Shown piece after piece: positions 24,142 through 32,813 of a stretch of DNA of 64,000 bases. Each line of letters begins with the position of its first letter. The stretch's first letter is position 1. The position numbers and the translations under genes were made by a program. Source of the stretch: Gammaproteobacteria bacterium UBA7310 (GTDB lineage Bacteria; Pseudomonadota; Gammaproteobacteria; Pseudomonadales; Ketobacteraceae); assembly GCA_002471665.1 (NCBI GenBank), contig DKQK01000069.1:263098-327097 (forward strand), in the 5' to 3' direction. The notes under the pieces were generated by a model that saw only the letters and a list, made by a program, of their open reading frames with translations, did no database searches and was not told the origin of the DNA.

Positions 24142-24843
24142 TCATGTGGTGGTTTTCTTGGCGGGGGCTTTTTTCGCAGTTGCCTTCTTGGCGGGTGTTT
24201 TCTTGGCCGCGGTCTTTTTGGCTGCCGTCTTTTTCGCAGGGGTTTTCTTGGCGGGGGCTTTTTTAGCGGGCGCCTTCTTTGCTGTGGTTTTCTTCGCTAC
24301 CGGCTTTTTGCGGGTAACCGAGAGTCCGCTGCGCTTGAGCAGCTCTTTCTCACGTTTTTCGAAATCCTTGGCCGCTTTTTTGACTTTGCTCTCGAGCGAT
24401 TTGCTGTAATCACGCAATTGCTTGGCGTATTTGCTTTCCAGAGCAGCTTCGATCTGCTTACGCGCTTTGTCGTAGGCGTCTTCCAGCTCTTTTTCAACTT
24501 TCTTGCGCAGTTCTTCTTCACGGGCAATCATTTTTTCCCGCATTTTGTGCTCGGTTTCAAAAAAACGTTCCCGCAATTGGGCTACCTGAGCTTCCAGCTT
24601 GGCCTGGGTTAACTCCTTGCGTGTGTCTTCCACCACGGCCATCGCGGTTTCCACCGCCTCCTGGGCCTGCTCCACCGCAACTTGAGCCGCGGCAGTGGCC
24701 TTGATGCGCCAACGCTCCTGCGCCTTTAACAGCTTTTGTCTGGCGGATGAGACTTTTTCCTGCGCCTTGTGTAACTGTGCTTCCATTTTTTCCACCCATT
24801 GTTTTGCCTTCTCGGCATTCAGGTTCCCAAATGCGTTTGCCAT
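24142..24843 (-). CDS. AlgP-like, histone-H1-like lysine/alanine-rich protein
   Basis: 233 residues. The first two thirds are an almost continuous coiled coil rich in Ala, Glu, Lys and Gln (KAQEKVSSARQKLLKAQERW, FFETEHKMREKMIAREEELRKK). The last 55 residues are a run of KKTA/KKAPA-type repeats that resemble the C-terminal tail of histone H1 and of P. aeruginosa AlgP (AlgR3). This suggests a nucleoid-associated DNA-binding protein. The start ATG 24843 (MANAFGNLNAEKAKQ) has GGGAG seven nt upstream; the longer in-frame start is rejected. AlgP is associated with transcription and DNA architecture, but an actual role here is unproven. Repeat number is likely to vary between strains. Confidence 0.85.
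   Translation of the reverse strand: MANAFGNLNAEKAKQWVEKMEAQLHKAQEKVSSARQKLLKAQERWRIKATAAAQVAVEQAQEAVETAMAVVEDTRKELTQAKLEAQVAQLRERFFETEHKMREKMIAREEELRKKVEKELEDAYDKARKQIEAALESKYAKQLRDYSKSLESKVKKAAKDFEKREKELLKRSGLSVTRKKPVAKKTTAKKAPAKKAPAKKTPAKKTAAKKTAAKKTPAKKATAKKAPAKKTTT
24148..24305 (-). repeat. KKxA(P) tandem codon repeats of the AlgP-like tail
   Basis: Imperfect tandem units of roughly 12-15 bp encode KKTTA, KKAPA, KKTPA and KKTAA. The DNA is a run of near-identical GCGGGTGTTTTCTTG-type blocks on the plus strand. The region is prone to slippage and to expansion or contraction. Confidence 0.85.
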
Positions 24844-25007
24844 ATAAATCTCCCAATTAAGATAAAAGAGTCCCAAGCACAGCCTAGCCTCGGCAACAGC
24901 TACTACACGTACTTAACTGTCTTTATCGCAATTAAAATTAGAGGTTGCAATCTAATTTCCAAATTATTGAAACAGGAAATCAGATCGCAACCGGATCGGG
25001 CAGGGGT

Positions 25008-26186
25008 TTAATGGAGGTCAGCGATCATGTCCTGCTCGCTGAGCTGGCTGGCGTTTTTACCTTTTAAATAATCCAGCATGCCGAACCGTGCATAGTGCGG
25101 GCGCACGCGCTCGGACATCAGGCCAATAAAATCCAGGTTGGGTATCAGGCGACTGAACATATTCTGCCGGAACTGCATCATGGCAGGGGAATTGGAGATC
25201 AGGCGATTCCATTCCTGCCGGCTGATGATACCTTCGAACCATTCTTCAAAAATTTCATGGGCCATAAAACGGTTGCGCATCAAAACAGCCACCTCGAAAG
25301 CCCAGTCTTCACGCTCCCGGCGCTCGGTTTCCGACAGTTCCCGGGTAAAATGATCTTTCAGCGCCAGAACACCATAATGCACGTGGCGGGCCTCATCCTT
25401 GATAACATACTTAAGGAGGTTCTTCAGCAAGGGCTCCGCACTCATGTTATGGATAGTGCGGAAGGCCCCCAATGCCAGGCCTTCCACCATGATCTGCATG
25501 CCCAGAAACTTGAAATCCCAGCGGGCATCCGTCAGCAGATCGTCGAGGATTACAAACAGGTTGTCATTCACCTCATAACGTTTATTGAGCTTATCCACCA
25601 AATACCGGTTGAAGACTTCAAGGTGCCGCGCTTCATCCATCACCTGGGTGCCCCCAAATAGCTTACCCTCCATCCAGCCCACGCTTTCGGTCACCTGGGC
25701 GGATGCATACAAGGCCCCCTGCTCGCCGTGCATGAACTGGCTCAGCATCCAGCAGGCAATATTGTAATTGAGCTCAATGCGCTGCTGCGGCGTTAATTTA
25801 ACCGGTAGCTGCTTAAGATAGTCATCCGGAAAAAAGTCATTGGAGATGATCGGAATGTCCGGGTTAAGCGGATCCACGTCGGTGGACCAGGCCAGATCCT
25901 TATCGGCATTCCATTGGTTTTCCACCGCACGCTGGTAGAGGCGCCGCATTTCCGGAAAATCCATCTTATAGGTGAGATCAAAGGTCACTGGGTGGGCCGA
26001 CGACATCTCAACCATCGCTTTACGCTTACCCTGCTTCAGGGCCAATCCCCTGACGGCGGAAGGTGCCATTGAGGCGAACACCTTGGGATTGCGCATCTGC
26101 AACACTACCGAGATGTTGTCGATTGCCTCTTCAACCCGGCTGCGGGCCGCTATGGGCATTCCCTTGAGCATGGATTCCAGAATCAT
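25008..26186 (-). CDS. Ferritin-like diiron-carboxylate domain protein
   Basis: 392-residue helical protein with two carboxylate-His metal-binding sets of the diiron type. One pair is MHGEQGAL and DEARHLEVF, and the repeated pair is VEGLALGAF and KDEARHVHYG. This duplicated E..ExxH pattern is that of ferritin-like oxygenases and R2-like proteins. It has no clear ribonucleotide reductase tyrosyl-radical signature and no ferroxidase-only pattern, so an oxygenase or desaturase-like function is likely but the substrate is unknown. Start ATG 26186 with GGAGG 5 nt upstream; the in-frame GTG at 26198 would place that site inside the coding region. Monocistronic, with a promoter and palindrome at 26221-26266. 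Confidence 0.8.
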   Translation of the reverse strand: MILESMLKGMPIAARSRVEEAIDNISVVLQMRNPKVFASMAPSAVRGLALKQGKRKAMVEMSSAHPVTFDLTYKMDFPEMRRLYQRAVENQWNADKDLAWSTDVDPLNPDIPIISNDFFPDDYLKQLPVKLTPQQRIELNYNIACWMLSQFMHGEQGALYASAQVTESVGWMEGKLFGGTQVMDEARHLEVFNRYLVDKLNKRYEVNDNLFVILDDLLTDARWDFKFLGMQIMVEGLALGAFRTIHNMSAEPLLKNLLKYVIKDEARHVHYGVLALKDHFTRELSETERREREDWAFEVAVLMRNRFMAHEIFEEWFEGIISRQEWNRLISNSPAMMQFRQNMFSRLIPNLDFIGLMSERVRPHYARFGMLDYLKGKNASQLSEQDMIADLH

Positions 26187-26220
26187 ATTCGCCTCCACCT
26201 GATCAGTTTATATGGTTATT

Positions 26221-26281
26221 ATTGTCTGACAATTTAACAATATAGCCATTAGAGCAGAATAATCAAGTCAGGTAAATTACC
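26221..26281. promoter_or_regulatory. Promoter of the diiron gene with two small palindromes
   Basis: On the minus strand TTGATT (26266-26261), 16-nt spacer and TATATT (26244-26239) form a convincing sigma-70 promoter for the diiron gene. ATTGTC-T-GACAAT, a perfect 6+1+6 palindrome at 26221-26233, covers the expected transcript start. A second palindrome, GGTAA-A-TTACC (26271-26281), lies just upstream of the -35 and could serve either this gene or the multicopper oxidase gene. Confidence 0.5.
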
Positions 26282-26404
26282 GCTTTGGTCCGGAATATCG
26301 TGAAAAATGAACCCTTTATTTGATTTTGGCCCGGTAGTGAGGGATAAAAATCTGCATAATTGAGCACAAATTTGCATCACTTAGTTCATCAATAAGGTAC
26401 CACC

Positions 26405-27787
26405 ATGCCTCTATCCCGACGCGCATTCATTGCCGGTTTGAGCTCCGGACTGGCCCTCAGCGGCTGCACCGGCCTGCCCCGATTCACCATGGAAGACGGC
26501 AACGGGGATTACGACTACATCCTCACCGCCGAGCCCACCGACATCGAATTAATTCCCGGCACCAGCACCCCGGCCTGGACCTTCAATCAGGGATTTCCGC
26601 CACCGGTGATACGCGCCCGTCAACACCAGGAAATACGCATCCTGTTTCGCAACCGACTGGCTGAGCCCACCACCATTCACTGGCATGGAATCCGTATCCT
26701 GAATGCCATGGACGGCGTGCCCTACTTAACCCAGCCCCCCATCGCGCCCGGTGCTGACTTCGAGTATCGGTTTACGCCTCCGGACGCGGGAACCTTCTGG
26801 TACCACCCGCATGTGAACAGCCTGGTGCAGCTGGGAAAGGGGTTGGTGGGGGCACTAATAGTAGACGAAGCAGAGCCCATCCGGTTCGACGCGGATATCC
26901 CGCTGCTGTTGAAGAACTGGCATATCCGTGAAGATGGCAGCTTTGCCCCTTTCACCAGCCCCCGTGCCGCATTTCGTATGGGCACGCCCGGCGCCTGGGA
27001 GTCGGTCAATGGAGAGCAGAATCCGGTGCACAATGTTGCCCCCGGCGCCCTGGTGAGATTGCGTTTTCTGAACGTCGACAATACGGTTATGTACAAACTG
27101 GCAATACCGGACTATCCAGCCTGGATCATCGCCATTGACGGCAACCCCATAGCCCAACCCATCCCCCTCACCGAGCACGAAATGGGGCCAGGCATGCGTT
27201 TGGACGTTGCTCTTATCGCCCCCGAAAAACCCGGGCAAAACGTTGCCATCAAAAACGCCAAGGGGCGCCTGCTGTTCGATTTGATGTCCCTGCAAACGAC
27301 GGCAGCGGGGCTTGGCGCAACCCGGCACATCCCCAGCCTGCCGGTGAACCCGATCCCCACACCGGACCTGGCCAACGCCGAAAAGCTGAATTTTGTCTTT
27401 GAATGGGAAGGCGCCATCACGCCCACTGACCCGGAAGGCAAACCCAAGCACGCATTCTGGACCATCAATCGACGGGCCTGGGAAGGTATGTCAGCGGACA
27501 ATATCCCGGAGCCTGTGGCTACACTGACCCTGGGCAAAACGTATATTTTCCGCCTGCGCAATATGACGCCTCACAGCCATCCCATTCATTTGCACGGCTT
27601 CACCTGGACGGTTTTGCGCTCGAATCAGAAAACCATCGAGCCCTACCATACCGATACTGTGTTATTGGAAAAAAACGAATTGGTGGAGGTTGCATTTGTC
27701 GCGGATAACCCCGGCCGCTGGATGTATCACTGCCACGTTATCGAACACATGAAAACCGGGTTGATGGGCTATATCACCGTAAGGTGA
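26405..27787 (+). CDS. Tat-exported multicopper oxidase
   Basis: 460-residue multicopper oxidase of the CueO/CumA-like group. The N-terminus is a twin-arginine signal, SRRAFIAGL, joined to a lipobox-like LSGC, so a Tat-exported lipoprotein is likely. The type 2/type 3 copper ligands are visible as HWHG (92-95) and HPH (134-136) near the N-terminus, and HSHPIHLHG plus HCHVIEHMKTGLM at the C-terminus; the Met gives a type 1 site with high potential. A lean ~460-residue form without a Met-rich insert argues against classical CueO. Function may be copper tolerance or Fe(II)/Mn(II) oxidation; the convergent iron locus suggests ferroxidase activity. 3' overlap with DUF1513 is 19 bp. Confidence 0.87.
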   Translation: MPLSRRAFIAGLSSGLALSGCTGLPRFTMEDGNGDYDYILTAEPTDIELIPGTSTPAWTFNQGFPPPVIRARQHQEIRILFRNRLAEPTTIHWHGIRILNAMDGVPYLTQPPIAPGADFEYRFTPPDAGTFWYHPHVNSLVQLGKGLVGALIVDEAEPIRFDADIPLLLKNWHIREDGSFAPFTSPRAAFRMGTPGAWESVNGEQNPVHNVAPGALVRLRFLNVDNTVMYKLAIPDYPAWIIAIDGNPIAQPIPLTEHEMGPGMRLDVALIAPEKPGQNVAIKNAKGRLLFDLMSLQTTAAGLGATRHIPSLPVNPIPTPDLANAEKLNFVFEWEGAITPTDPEGKPKHAFWTINRRAWEGMSADNIPEPVATLTLGKTYIFRLRNMTPHSHPIHLHGFTWTVLRSNQKTIEPYHTDTVLLEKNELVEVAFVADNPGRWMYHCHVIEHMKTGLMGYITVR

Positions 27788-28875
27788 TTGTCCCAGCGGT
27801 ATTCACTGATGGCCAATGGCCGCTGCATCGTACCGCGCTTACGCTCCAGCTCCACCAGATTGACCTGACCATAGCCGTTGCTGCTGATCCAGCCACCGCC
27901 AGGCAGGCGAAACAATCCGGCAGCATCCTGGCTCACCAGTTGCTGCTGGAAGCGCCCGCCATGTAAATCCCAGCAGCCAATCAGGTTCCCTCTTGGGCAG
28001 CTGACCAGCGCCGTTCTACCGTGGTCATCCACTGCTACACTGGCGGTATACTGCTTGACCCGCAATTGAAAGAACTCGGGCATTTCCAACCAGGAAACCG
28101 ATTCGCCACGATGATGGGTGCCAACCAGTGGCACCGCTGCGGTCAGGTCACCCTGATACTGAACACCAAACACAACCTTACCCGCCTTCGACACATCCAG
28201 ATGCCGAATACTCATTTTATGGTGAGGTGGCCGGTGAGATTCCACTACACTGCCATCAGTGACATCCAGATAGCTAAGGTTCGGATCCATGGAATCGAGA
28301 TTCAATACCTTGCGGCCTGAATTGGGGTGCGTTGCCATGCCGCCGTTGGCCACCACCAGAGTACGCTGATCCGGCATCAATGCCAGTTGGTGCGGGCCGA
28401 TCCCACCGGACGGGAATTCAGCCACTTTTTCAATCTTTCCATCCACCGCGTACACACCAATAATGCCGCTCAGATCTGCCAGGTTGTTCTCGGTTGTATA
28501 CAACCATTTACCATCGTTGCTGACTACGCCATGCCCATAGAAATGGCGATCTTCACCGTTTACCAGGGTATTCACCAGCGCGCCGCTGTCCAGATCCATG
28601 GCATAGAGATGGTTACCGGGTCTGCGGGCGAAAAACAAAGCCATCCGTTGCTGAGGTAGGGCGGTGGATCCATGCACCCGTTGCGGTACCGCCACTTTTG
28701 ATACGATATCGCCCGTGCTGCTCAGTTGGGCAATATAGTGGTTACCGTCCACATCATCACAACCGCTTAACACCGCGTTAAAGCTACGCTTGGCGCCGGC
28801 TTGATCGGCACAGGCGGATAATTGAATCGGCATCATCGCCAGCAATGACCATTTACAAAAATCACGTCTCAACAT
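27769..28875 (-). CDS. DUF1513 family periplasmic beta-propeller lipoprotein-like protein
   Basis: 368-residue protein of the DUF1513 family: repeated propeller-like blocks (LYAMDLDSGALVNTLVNG, FYGHGVVSNDGKWLYTTENN, GGIGPHQLALMPDQRTLVVANGG, THPNSGRK). The N-terminus MLRRDFCKWSLLAMMP has a twin-arginine-type RRDFCKWS and ends in a lipobox-like LSAC (Cys22), so export through Tat is possible. It is the last gene of the iron locus, 3 nt after the imelysin lipoprotein, in the same order as P. aeruginosa PA4370-PA4373 as I recall it. Function unknown; a role in iron uptake is inferred from the context. It overlaps the convergent multicopper oxidase gene. Confidence 0.82.
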   Translation of the reverse strand: MLRRDFCKWSLLAMMPIQLSACADQAGAKRSFNAVLSGCDDVDGNHYIAQLSSTGDIVSKVAVPQRVHGSTALPQQRMALFFARRPGNHLYAMDLDSGALVNTLVNGEDRHFYGHGVVSNDGKWLYTTENNLADLSGIIGVYAVDGKIEKVAEFPSGGIGPHQLALMPDQRTLVVANGGMATHPNSGRKVLNLDSMDPNLSYLDVTDGSVVESHRPPHHKMSIRHLDVSKAGKVVFGVQYQGDLTAAVPLVGTHHRGESVSWLEMPEFFQLRVKQYTASVAVDDHGRTALVSCPRGNLIGCWDLHGGRFQQQLVSQDAAGLFRLPGGGWISSNGYGQVNLVELERKRGTMQRPLAISEYRWDNHLTVI

Positions 28876-28878
28876 TGA

Positions 28879-30036
28879 TCAGTCACCATCATTGGAATTG
28901 AAACCGAGCTTAATTTGCAAGGCAGGGGCCAAGCCGGATTTGAGTAGCGAATTCAACTCTCCCACTGCCTGATGCAATGCATCCAGACGCGGCTTGTATG
29001 CACTATCCATGACGGCCTCTGACAGAGGTTTATCGATGTCTGACAACAACGACAGGCATTTATTGACTTGCGCCTGAATCTGATCGGCCAGTGGCGCCGC
29101 GCCATGGTGCGCCAACAAGCGACGCAAGTCATAGCCATCTTGTGCATCAATAACTCGTGCAAGCGCAAGTAAGTTGGCCTGGATGTTGGCTAAGGATGAA
29201 TGGCTGCGCCAGCTCTCGGCAAAATACCCATTAGGCTGGCGATTACGGTTTTTATAACCCAACGGGCCGCCCAGTTTATCCAGCTTTACTTTCTCCATTT
29301 GACTGAGCATGGCTGCCACAATCTGGCTTTCCGCATCAACTTGGGTGCTGTCGCTGCCTGTGGTGGCCGTGGCCAACCAGCGGGATTGGAAATCGTCGTC
29401 CTGCCAACCCTCGCTGATTCGGTTTACGGTAGTCACCAGATACTCGCTGGTGACTCGCAAAAGTTGACATTGCTTTTCCGCTTGTGGTGTGTTCTCCCCA
29501 TAGCGTTGTGAAAAATTGTCATCAAACAACAGCAACTCCAACGCGGTCAATCCCTGGACCACCACACTGGCTTTGTCTAATGTGGCAGCATCAATGGCTT
29601 GTTCGCGCTCCAATAGCTGACCCACCTTGCGTGCCACAATATTTTTCTTGTCCGGCCAGAACTGTATTTTCCAGTCATCGTTATTTTCAAGTATAGGGCC
29701 GAAACGCACCCACTGTACTTGCTGCCAGGCGTCCATTGTTCGTAACCATTGTGTGCGGGCCGGGGACAAATCCACGGGCTGCTCACAGAAGGTTGCAGTG
29801 CTGCTTGCCAGCGTTTCTGATTCTTTCAGCAACGCTTGATAATCGCTGCCGATGCGTTTGGAAACCGCCGCCACCCACTTGGCCTCCGGCGGTGTGGAAT
29901 CACAGGCAGACACCACCGCCAAGGTGATCACCAACACAAGCCCGTGCACGATATTGTTTGCGCTGGAACGGTACTTTGTTGCGCTAGTAAGGTACTTTGT
30001 TGCGCTAGAACGGTACGTTGCCCCTGGATATCTCAT
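28879..30036 (-). CDS. Imelysin-family lipoprotein (iron-regulated)
   Basis: 385-residue imelysin-like (peptidase M75 fold) protein. Signal region: a basic stretch with three heptad repeats, then IVHGLVLVITLAVVSAC, whose lipobox VSAC marks a lipoprotein. The mature domain has the four-helix imelysin pattern: RTQWLRTMDAWQQVQWVRFGPI, FWPDKKNIVARKV and VVVQGLTALELLLFDD, and the family GLxALExLLF corresponds to the GxHxxE motif of the peptidase-like members, here with the His missing. So it is a binding rather than peptidase form. Second imelysin of the locus; stop is 3 nt before the DUF1513 ATG. Iron capture in the periplasm is the likely role, by family. Confidence 0.83.
   Translation of the reverse strand: MRYPGATYRSSATKYLTSATKYRSSANNIVHGLVLVITLAVVSACDSTPPEAKWVAAVSKRIGSDYQALLKESETLASSTATFCEQPVDLSPARTQWLRTMDAWQQVQWVRFGPILENNDDWKIQFWPDKKNIVARKVGQLLEREQAIDAATLDKASVVVQGLTALELLLFDDNFSQRYGENTPQAEKQCQLLRVTSEYLVTTVNRISEGWQDDDFQSRWLATATTGSDSTQVDAESQIVAAMLSQMEKVKLDKLGGPLGYKNRNRQPNGYFAESWRSHSSLANIQANLLALARVIDAQDGYDLRRLLAHHGAAPLADQIQAQVNKCLSLLSDIDKPLSEAVMDSAYKPRLDALHQAVGELNSLLKSGLAPALQIKLGFNSNDGD
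29953..30015 (-). repeat. Three in-frame 21-bp tandem repeats in the imelysin signal region
   Basis: Three consecutive 21-bp units encode YRSSATK, YLTSATK and YRSSANN (residues 8-28) just before the hydrophobic signal core. DNA units differ at a few bases only. It lengthens the n-region of the signal by 21 residues. Copy number may vary. Confidence 0.8.
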
Positions 30037-30080
30037 AGTTAGGTTACCAATCGAACTGGAAAAAATTAAGGCTGCCCAGA

Positions 30081-31505
30081 TTACAGTGAACGAAGAAACG
30101 CAAGCAGTGCCTCCCGCTCGGTGCGTTGGGCTCGGACAATATAATCCCGACTTTGTTTCGCTTCGCCCCCATGCCAGAGCACGGCTTCCAACAAGGATTC
30201 AGCCCGGCCATCATGCAAATAGTGTTCAAACCCACTGACGGTTTTGGTGAGGCCGATTCCCCATAACGGCGGTGTGCGCCACTCTGATCCGGAGGCGGCA
30301 AACACGGCCCGATCATCGGCCAGTCCCGGGCCCATATCATGGAGCAGCATATCCGTATAGGGGTGAATAGTCTGTGCCGAATGTTGGGGGCGCCCGGGAA
30401 GCGTTGGTGTGGTGAAGGCCACATGGTGGCAATCACCACAGCCTGCTTCAACAAATACCGCTTCACCCCGTTTGACCTGCGGATCGTCAACATTACGCCG
30501 CGCGGGAACGCCCAAGTTTCCCGTGTAGAAGGTCACCGAATCAAGTAATTTGTCAGACAGTTCAGGTTTGCCACCGCTGGGGGCGTCCAGGCAGGCCTGC
30601 TGCGCAGCCCGACAATTCTCAGCGGGAAACAAGCTGCTTGTAATGCCGATATCTCCATTGAAGGCGGCGGCATTCTGCTGTTTTAAGGATGGCTGTTCCG
30701 CTTTCCAGCCAAAACGCCCCCTGACCAGCTTTTGCTGCTCCACATCCCACACCCGATTGCTGCGTCCGGAAATACCATCGTTGTTCTCATCCTGCGGATC
30801 GGCCAACTGCTCAATTTGCTCATCATTCAATGCTTCCAGCAAACCCAGCCCGATCATCGGCGGGGCCATACGCAGGGAGTAAACAACATCATCATCCAGG
30901 GCGCCATAGGCGAGCTGGCTGAGTGTTAAATGAGGTTTGCGCAGCGTCACCACGCTGCCGTCGGCAAGCGTGACGGTCTGCGTTTGATAGGTGATGTGGA
31001 TCTGCGCTTCGGCATCCACCCCAGGTACCGCAAAGTCCTGGATCTGATCACCGTAAAGGGGATGAGGGATCACACCATGCCGCAGTACCCGCTGTTCCTG
31101 TTCGGCGGAATGGGGCCGGATGCTCATTCGGACCAGTAATGACACCGCGTTATCGTCGGCTGCCTGTGGTAGATGGCCCCGACCATCGCGGATATGGCAA
31201 TTCTGGCAGCCGTTGGTGTTGAACAACGGCCCCAGGCCATCCCGCGCGGTGGTTGCTGACGGCGCGATCACCCATGGATTGCGAAAGAAACTGTTGCCCA
31301 CGCTGAAATCCAGACGGCGCTCGAATGACAGGTTGGCTGCCGGCAGGGAAAAGGCGTCATTGTTTGTTTTGCTGACGCTGGTGGCACCGCCTGAATTCAC
31401 GCCAAAGGAATACACCTTTACGGGCAGGAACAAGACGGACAGGAAAAAGAAAAGCAGGCCCCACATTTTAATGAGAGGCCTGTTGCTAACGAGGAAATTT
31501 GCCAT
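30081..31505 (-). CDS. Di-heme cytochrome c oxidoreductase, DUF1111 family
   Basis: 474-residue periplasmic protein with two c-type heme sites: GCQNCH (about residue 100) and GCGDCH (about 350), plus a Sec signal SNRPLIKMWGLLFFFLSVLFLPVKVYS. The DUF1111 block LSFERRLDFSVGNSFFRNPWV and the C-terminal HDMGPGLADDRAVFAASGSEWRTPPLWGIGL resemble the thiol oxidoreductase-like di-heme peroxidase relatives. An in-frame TTG immediately follows the upstream stop, but the ATG at 31505 (MANFLVSN) is a more credible start. Located between two imelysins, it probably transfers electrons, possibly reducing Fe(III) or another partner. Function is inferred. Confidence 0.85.
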   Translation of the reverse strand: MANFLVSNRPLIKMWGLLFFFLSVLFLPVKVYSFGVNSGGATSVSKTNNDAFSLPAANLSFERRLDFSVGNSFFRNPWVIAPSATTARDGLGPLFNTNGCQNCHIRDGRGHLPQAADDNAVSLLVRMSIRPHSAEQEQRVLRHGVIPHPLYGDQIQDFAVPGVDAEAQIHITYQTQTVTLADGSVVTLRKPHLTLSQLAYGALDDDVVYSLRMAPPMIGLGLLEALNDEQIEQLADPQDENNDGISGRSNRVWDVEQQKLVRGRFGWKAEQPSLKQQNAAAFNGDIGITSSLFPAENCRAAQQACLDAPSGGKPELSDKLLDSVTFYTGNLGVPARRNVDDPQVKRGEAVFVEAGCGDCHHVAFTTPTLPGRPQHSAQTIHPYTDMLLHDMGPGLADDRAVFAASGSEWRTPPLWGIGLTKTVSGFEHYLHDGRAESLLEAVLWHGGEAKQSRDYIVRAQRTEREALLAFLRSL

Positions 31506-31523
31506 ACTGCTGTCAAATGGCAA

Positions 31524-32780
31524 TCAGAATTCGTGATCTGCAGTTTCGGGTGATAGATTCTCCACGCCCAATTCCACAGCCACCTTCTCAATTTTTCGGG
31601 TCAACGCTACCAAACCGGTGATCGCATCCTGAATCAACTTGGCCCCCGCTTCATTACCCTCGGCGATCATCTGATCAAATTTCTGAGCATTTTGTTGAGC
31701 TTCAGCTTTATCCACCAGCGCCTGCATGGACGCCATAGTCTGCTTAAACTGTTTGTCTGTGGCCTTGGCCAACGCCGGATCTTTCGCTTTAACCAGCATG
31801 GCAATGGAGTCACCCTTGATCACGGAACCGTCTACCCGCTGGTAGGTCCCGTAGTAGATATTTTCAATTCCCTTGGCATCATAGTAGTGGGAGAAATGCG
31901 TATTATCGCTGAAACAATCGTGCTCATCCTCCGTTGAATTGGCTTCCAGGGCAACCTTCATGCGCTCCCCCGCCAACTCGCCCAGTGCCAGACTGCCCAT
32001 GCCGAACAGTGCTTTGGTAAGCGCTGCTTCACTTTTTTGGCTTTCGAGCTCGGCACGATAGTTTTGCTGCCCGGGAGCCCACTGTGCCTGCATGGTTTTC
32101 AAATCATTAATCAGCAGTTCTGTGGCCGCCTTCAGATACTGAGCCCGGCGATCGCAATTACCGTGGGTACACCCGTCACCCTGAATATAATCGGTATAAG
32201 CGCGCTGACCTGCACCGGCCTTGGTGCCATTCAGGTCCTGTCCCCACAACAGAAATTCGATGGCGTGGTAACCTGTGGCCACATTCGCCTCCGATCCACC
32301 CAGCTCGTTTAAGCTGGCCAGCAAATCCGGAGTAATGGTGCTCAAATCCAGGGTGGTGCCGCCCAGCTTGAGTGAGGTGTTGGCAATGATGTTGGCGTTG
32401 GCCCCCACGTTGCCCATCTCATGATGGTAGTTGGAAGCCGCTACGTAGTCGATAAGCCCTTCATCCAAAGGCCAGGCATTCAACTGCCCCTCCCAATCGT
32501 CCACTATTCCATTACCGAAACGGAACACTTCTGATTGTTGGTAGGGTACTCTGGCTTGCTTCCAGGCGCTGCGTGCTGCATCCAATGTAGCCTGACTCGG
32601 GGCCTCCACAAGAGCGTCCACTTTGACCTGCAGGAATTGTGCGGTAATCAGCGAATCACTGAATACGGCATAGGCAATATCGCCATAGTTTTTTACGACA
32701 CCTTGTTCTGTTACCGCTGCCTGCAATGTTGCTGAGGCCAACAGACCACCCGCAAGTACGAGCCTAGCTACTGGTTTCAT
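31524..32780 (-). CDS. Imelysin-family iron-regulated protein (IrpA-like)
   Basis: 418-residue imelysin, exported by a Sec signal MKPVARLVLAGGLLASATLQA with AxA cleavage. The complete imelysin fingerprint is present: SAWKQARVPYQQSEVFRFG, the acidic WPLDEGLIDYV, GYHAIEFLLWGQDL (GxHxxE with the His), and a duplicated C-terminal four-helix bundle ending FSHYYDAKGIENIYYGTY. Family members such as IrpA, IcmP and the EfeO M75 domain bind or help take up iron. First protein after the porin; 33 nt lie between them. Iron binding is known for the family; here it is supported by the Fur box upstream. Confidence 0.9.
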   Translation of the reverse strand: MKPVARLVLAGGLLASATLQAAVTEQGVVKNYGDIAYAVFSDSLITAQFLQVKVDALVEAPSQATLDAARSAWKQARVPYQQSEVFRFGNGIVDDWEGQLNAWPLDEGLIDYVAASNYHHEMGNVGANANIIANTSLKLGGTTLDLSTITPDLLASLNELGGSEANVATGYHAIEFLLWGQDLNGTKAGAGQRAYTDYIQGDGCTHGNCDRRAQYLKAATELLINDLKTMQAQWAPGQQNYRAELESQKSEAALTKALFGMGSLALGELAGERMKVALEANSTEDEHDCFSDNTHFSHYYDAKGIENIYYGTYQRVDGSVIKGDSIAMLVKAKDPALAKATDKQFKQTMASMQALVDKAEAQQNAQKFDQMIAEGNEAGAKLIQDAITGLVALTRKIEKVAVELGVENLSPETADHEF

Positions 32781-32813
32781 TACGAATACTCCTGATTCTT
32801 CAAGGTTTAACCA

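Noticed and set aside
24012..24612. Plus-strand frames rich in Phe, Leu, Ala and Gly opposite the AlgP-like gene, looking like membrane protein
   Set aside because: They are mirror translations of KKxA repeats and of the coiled coil on the other strand.
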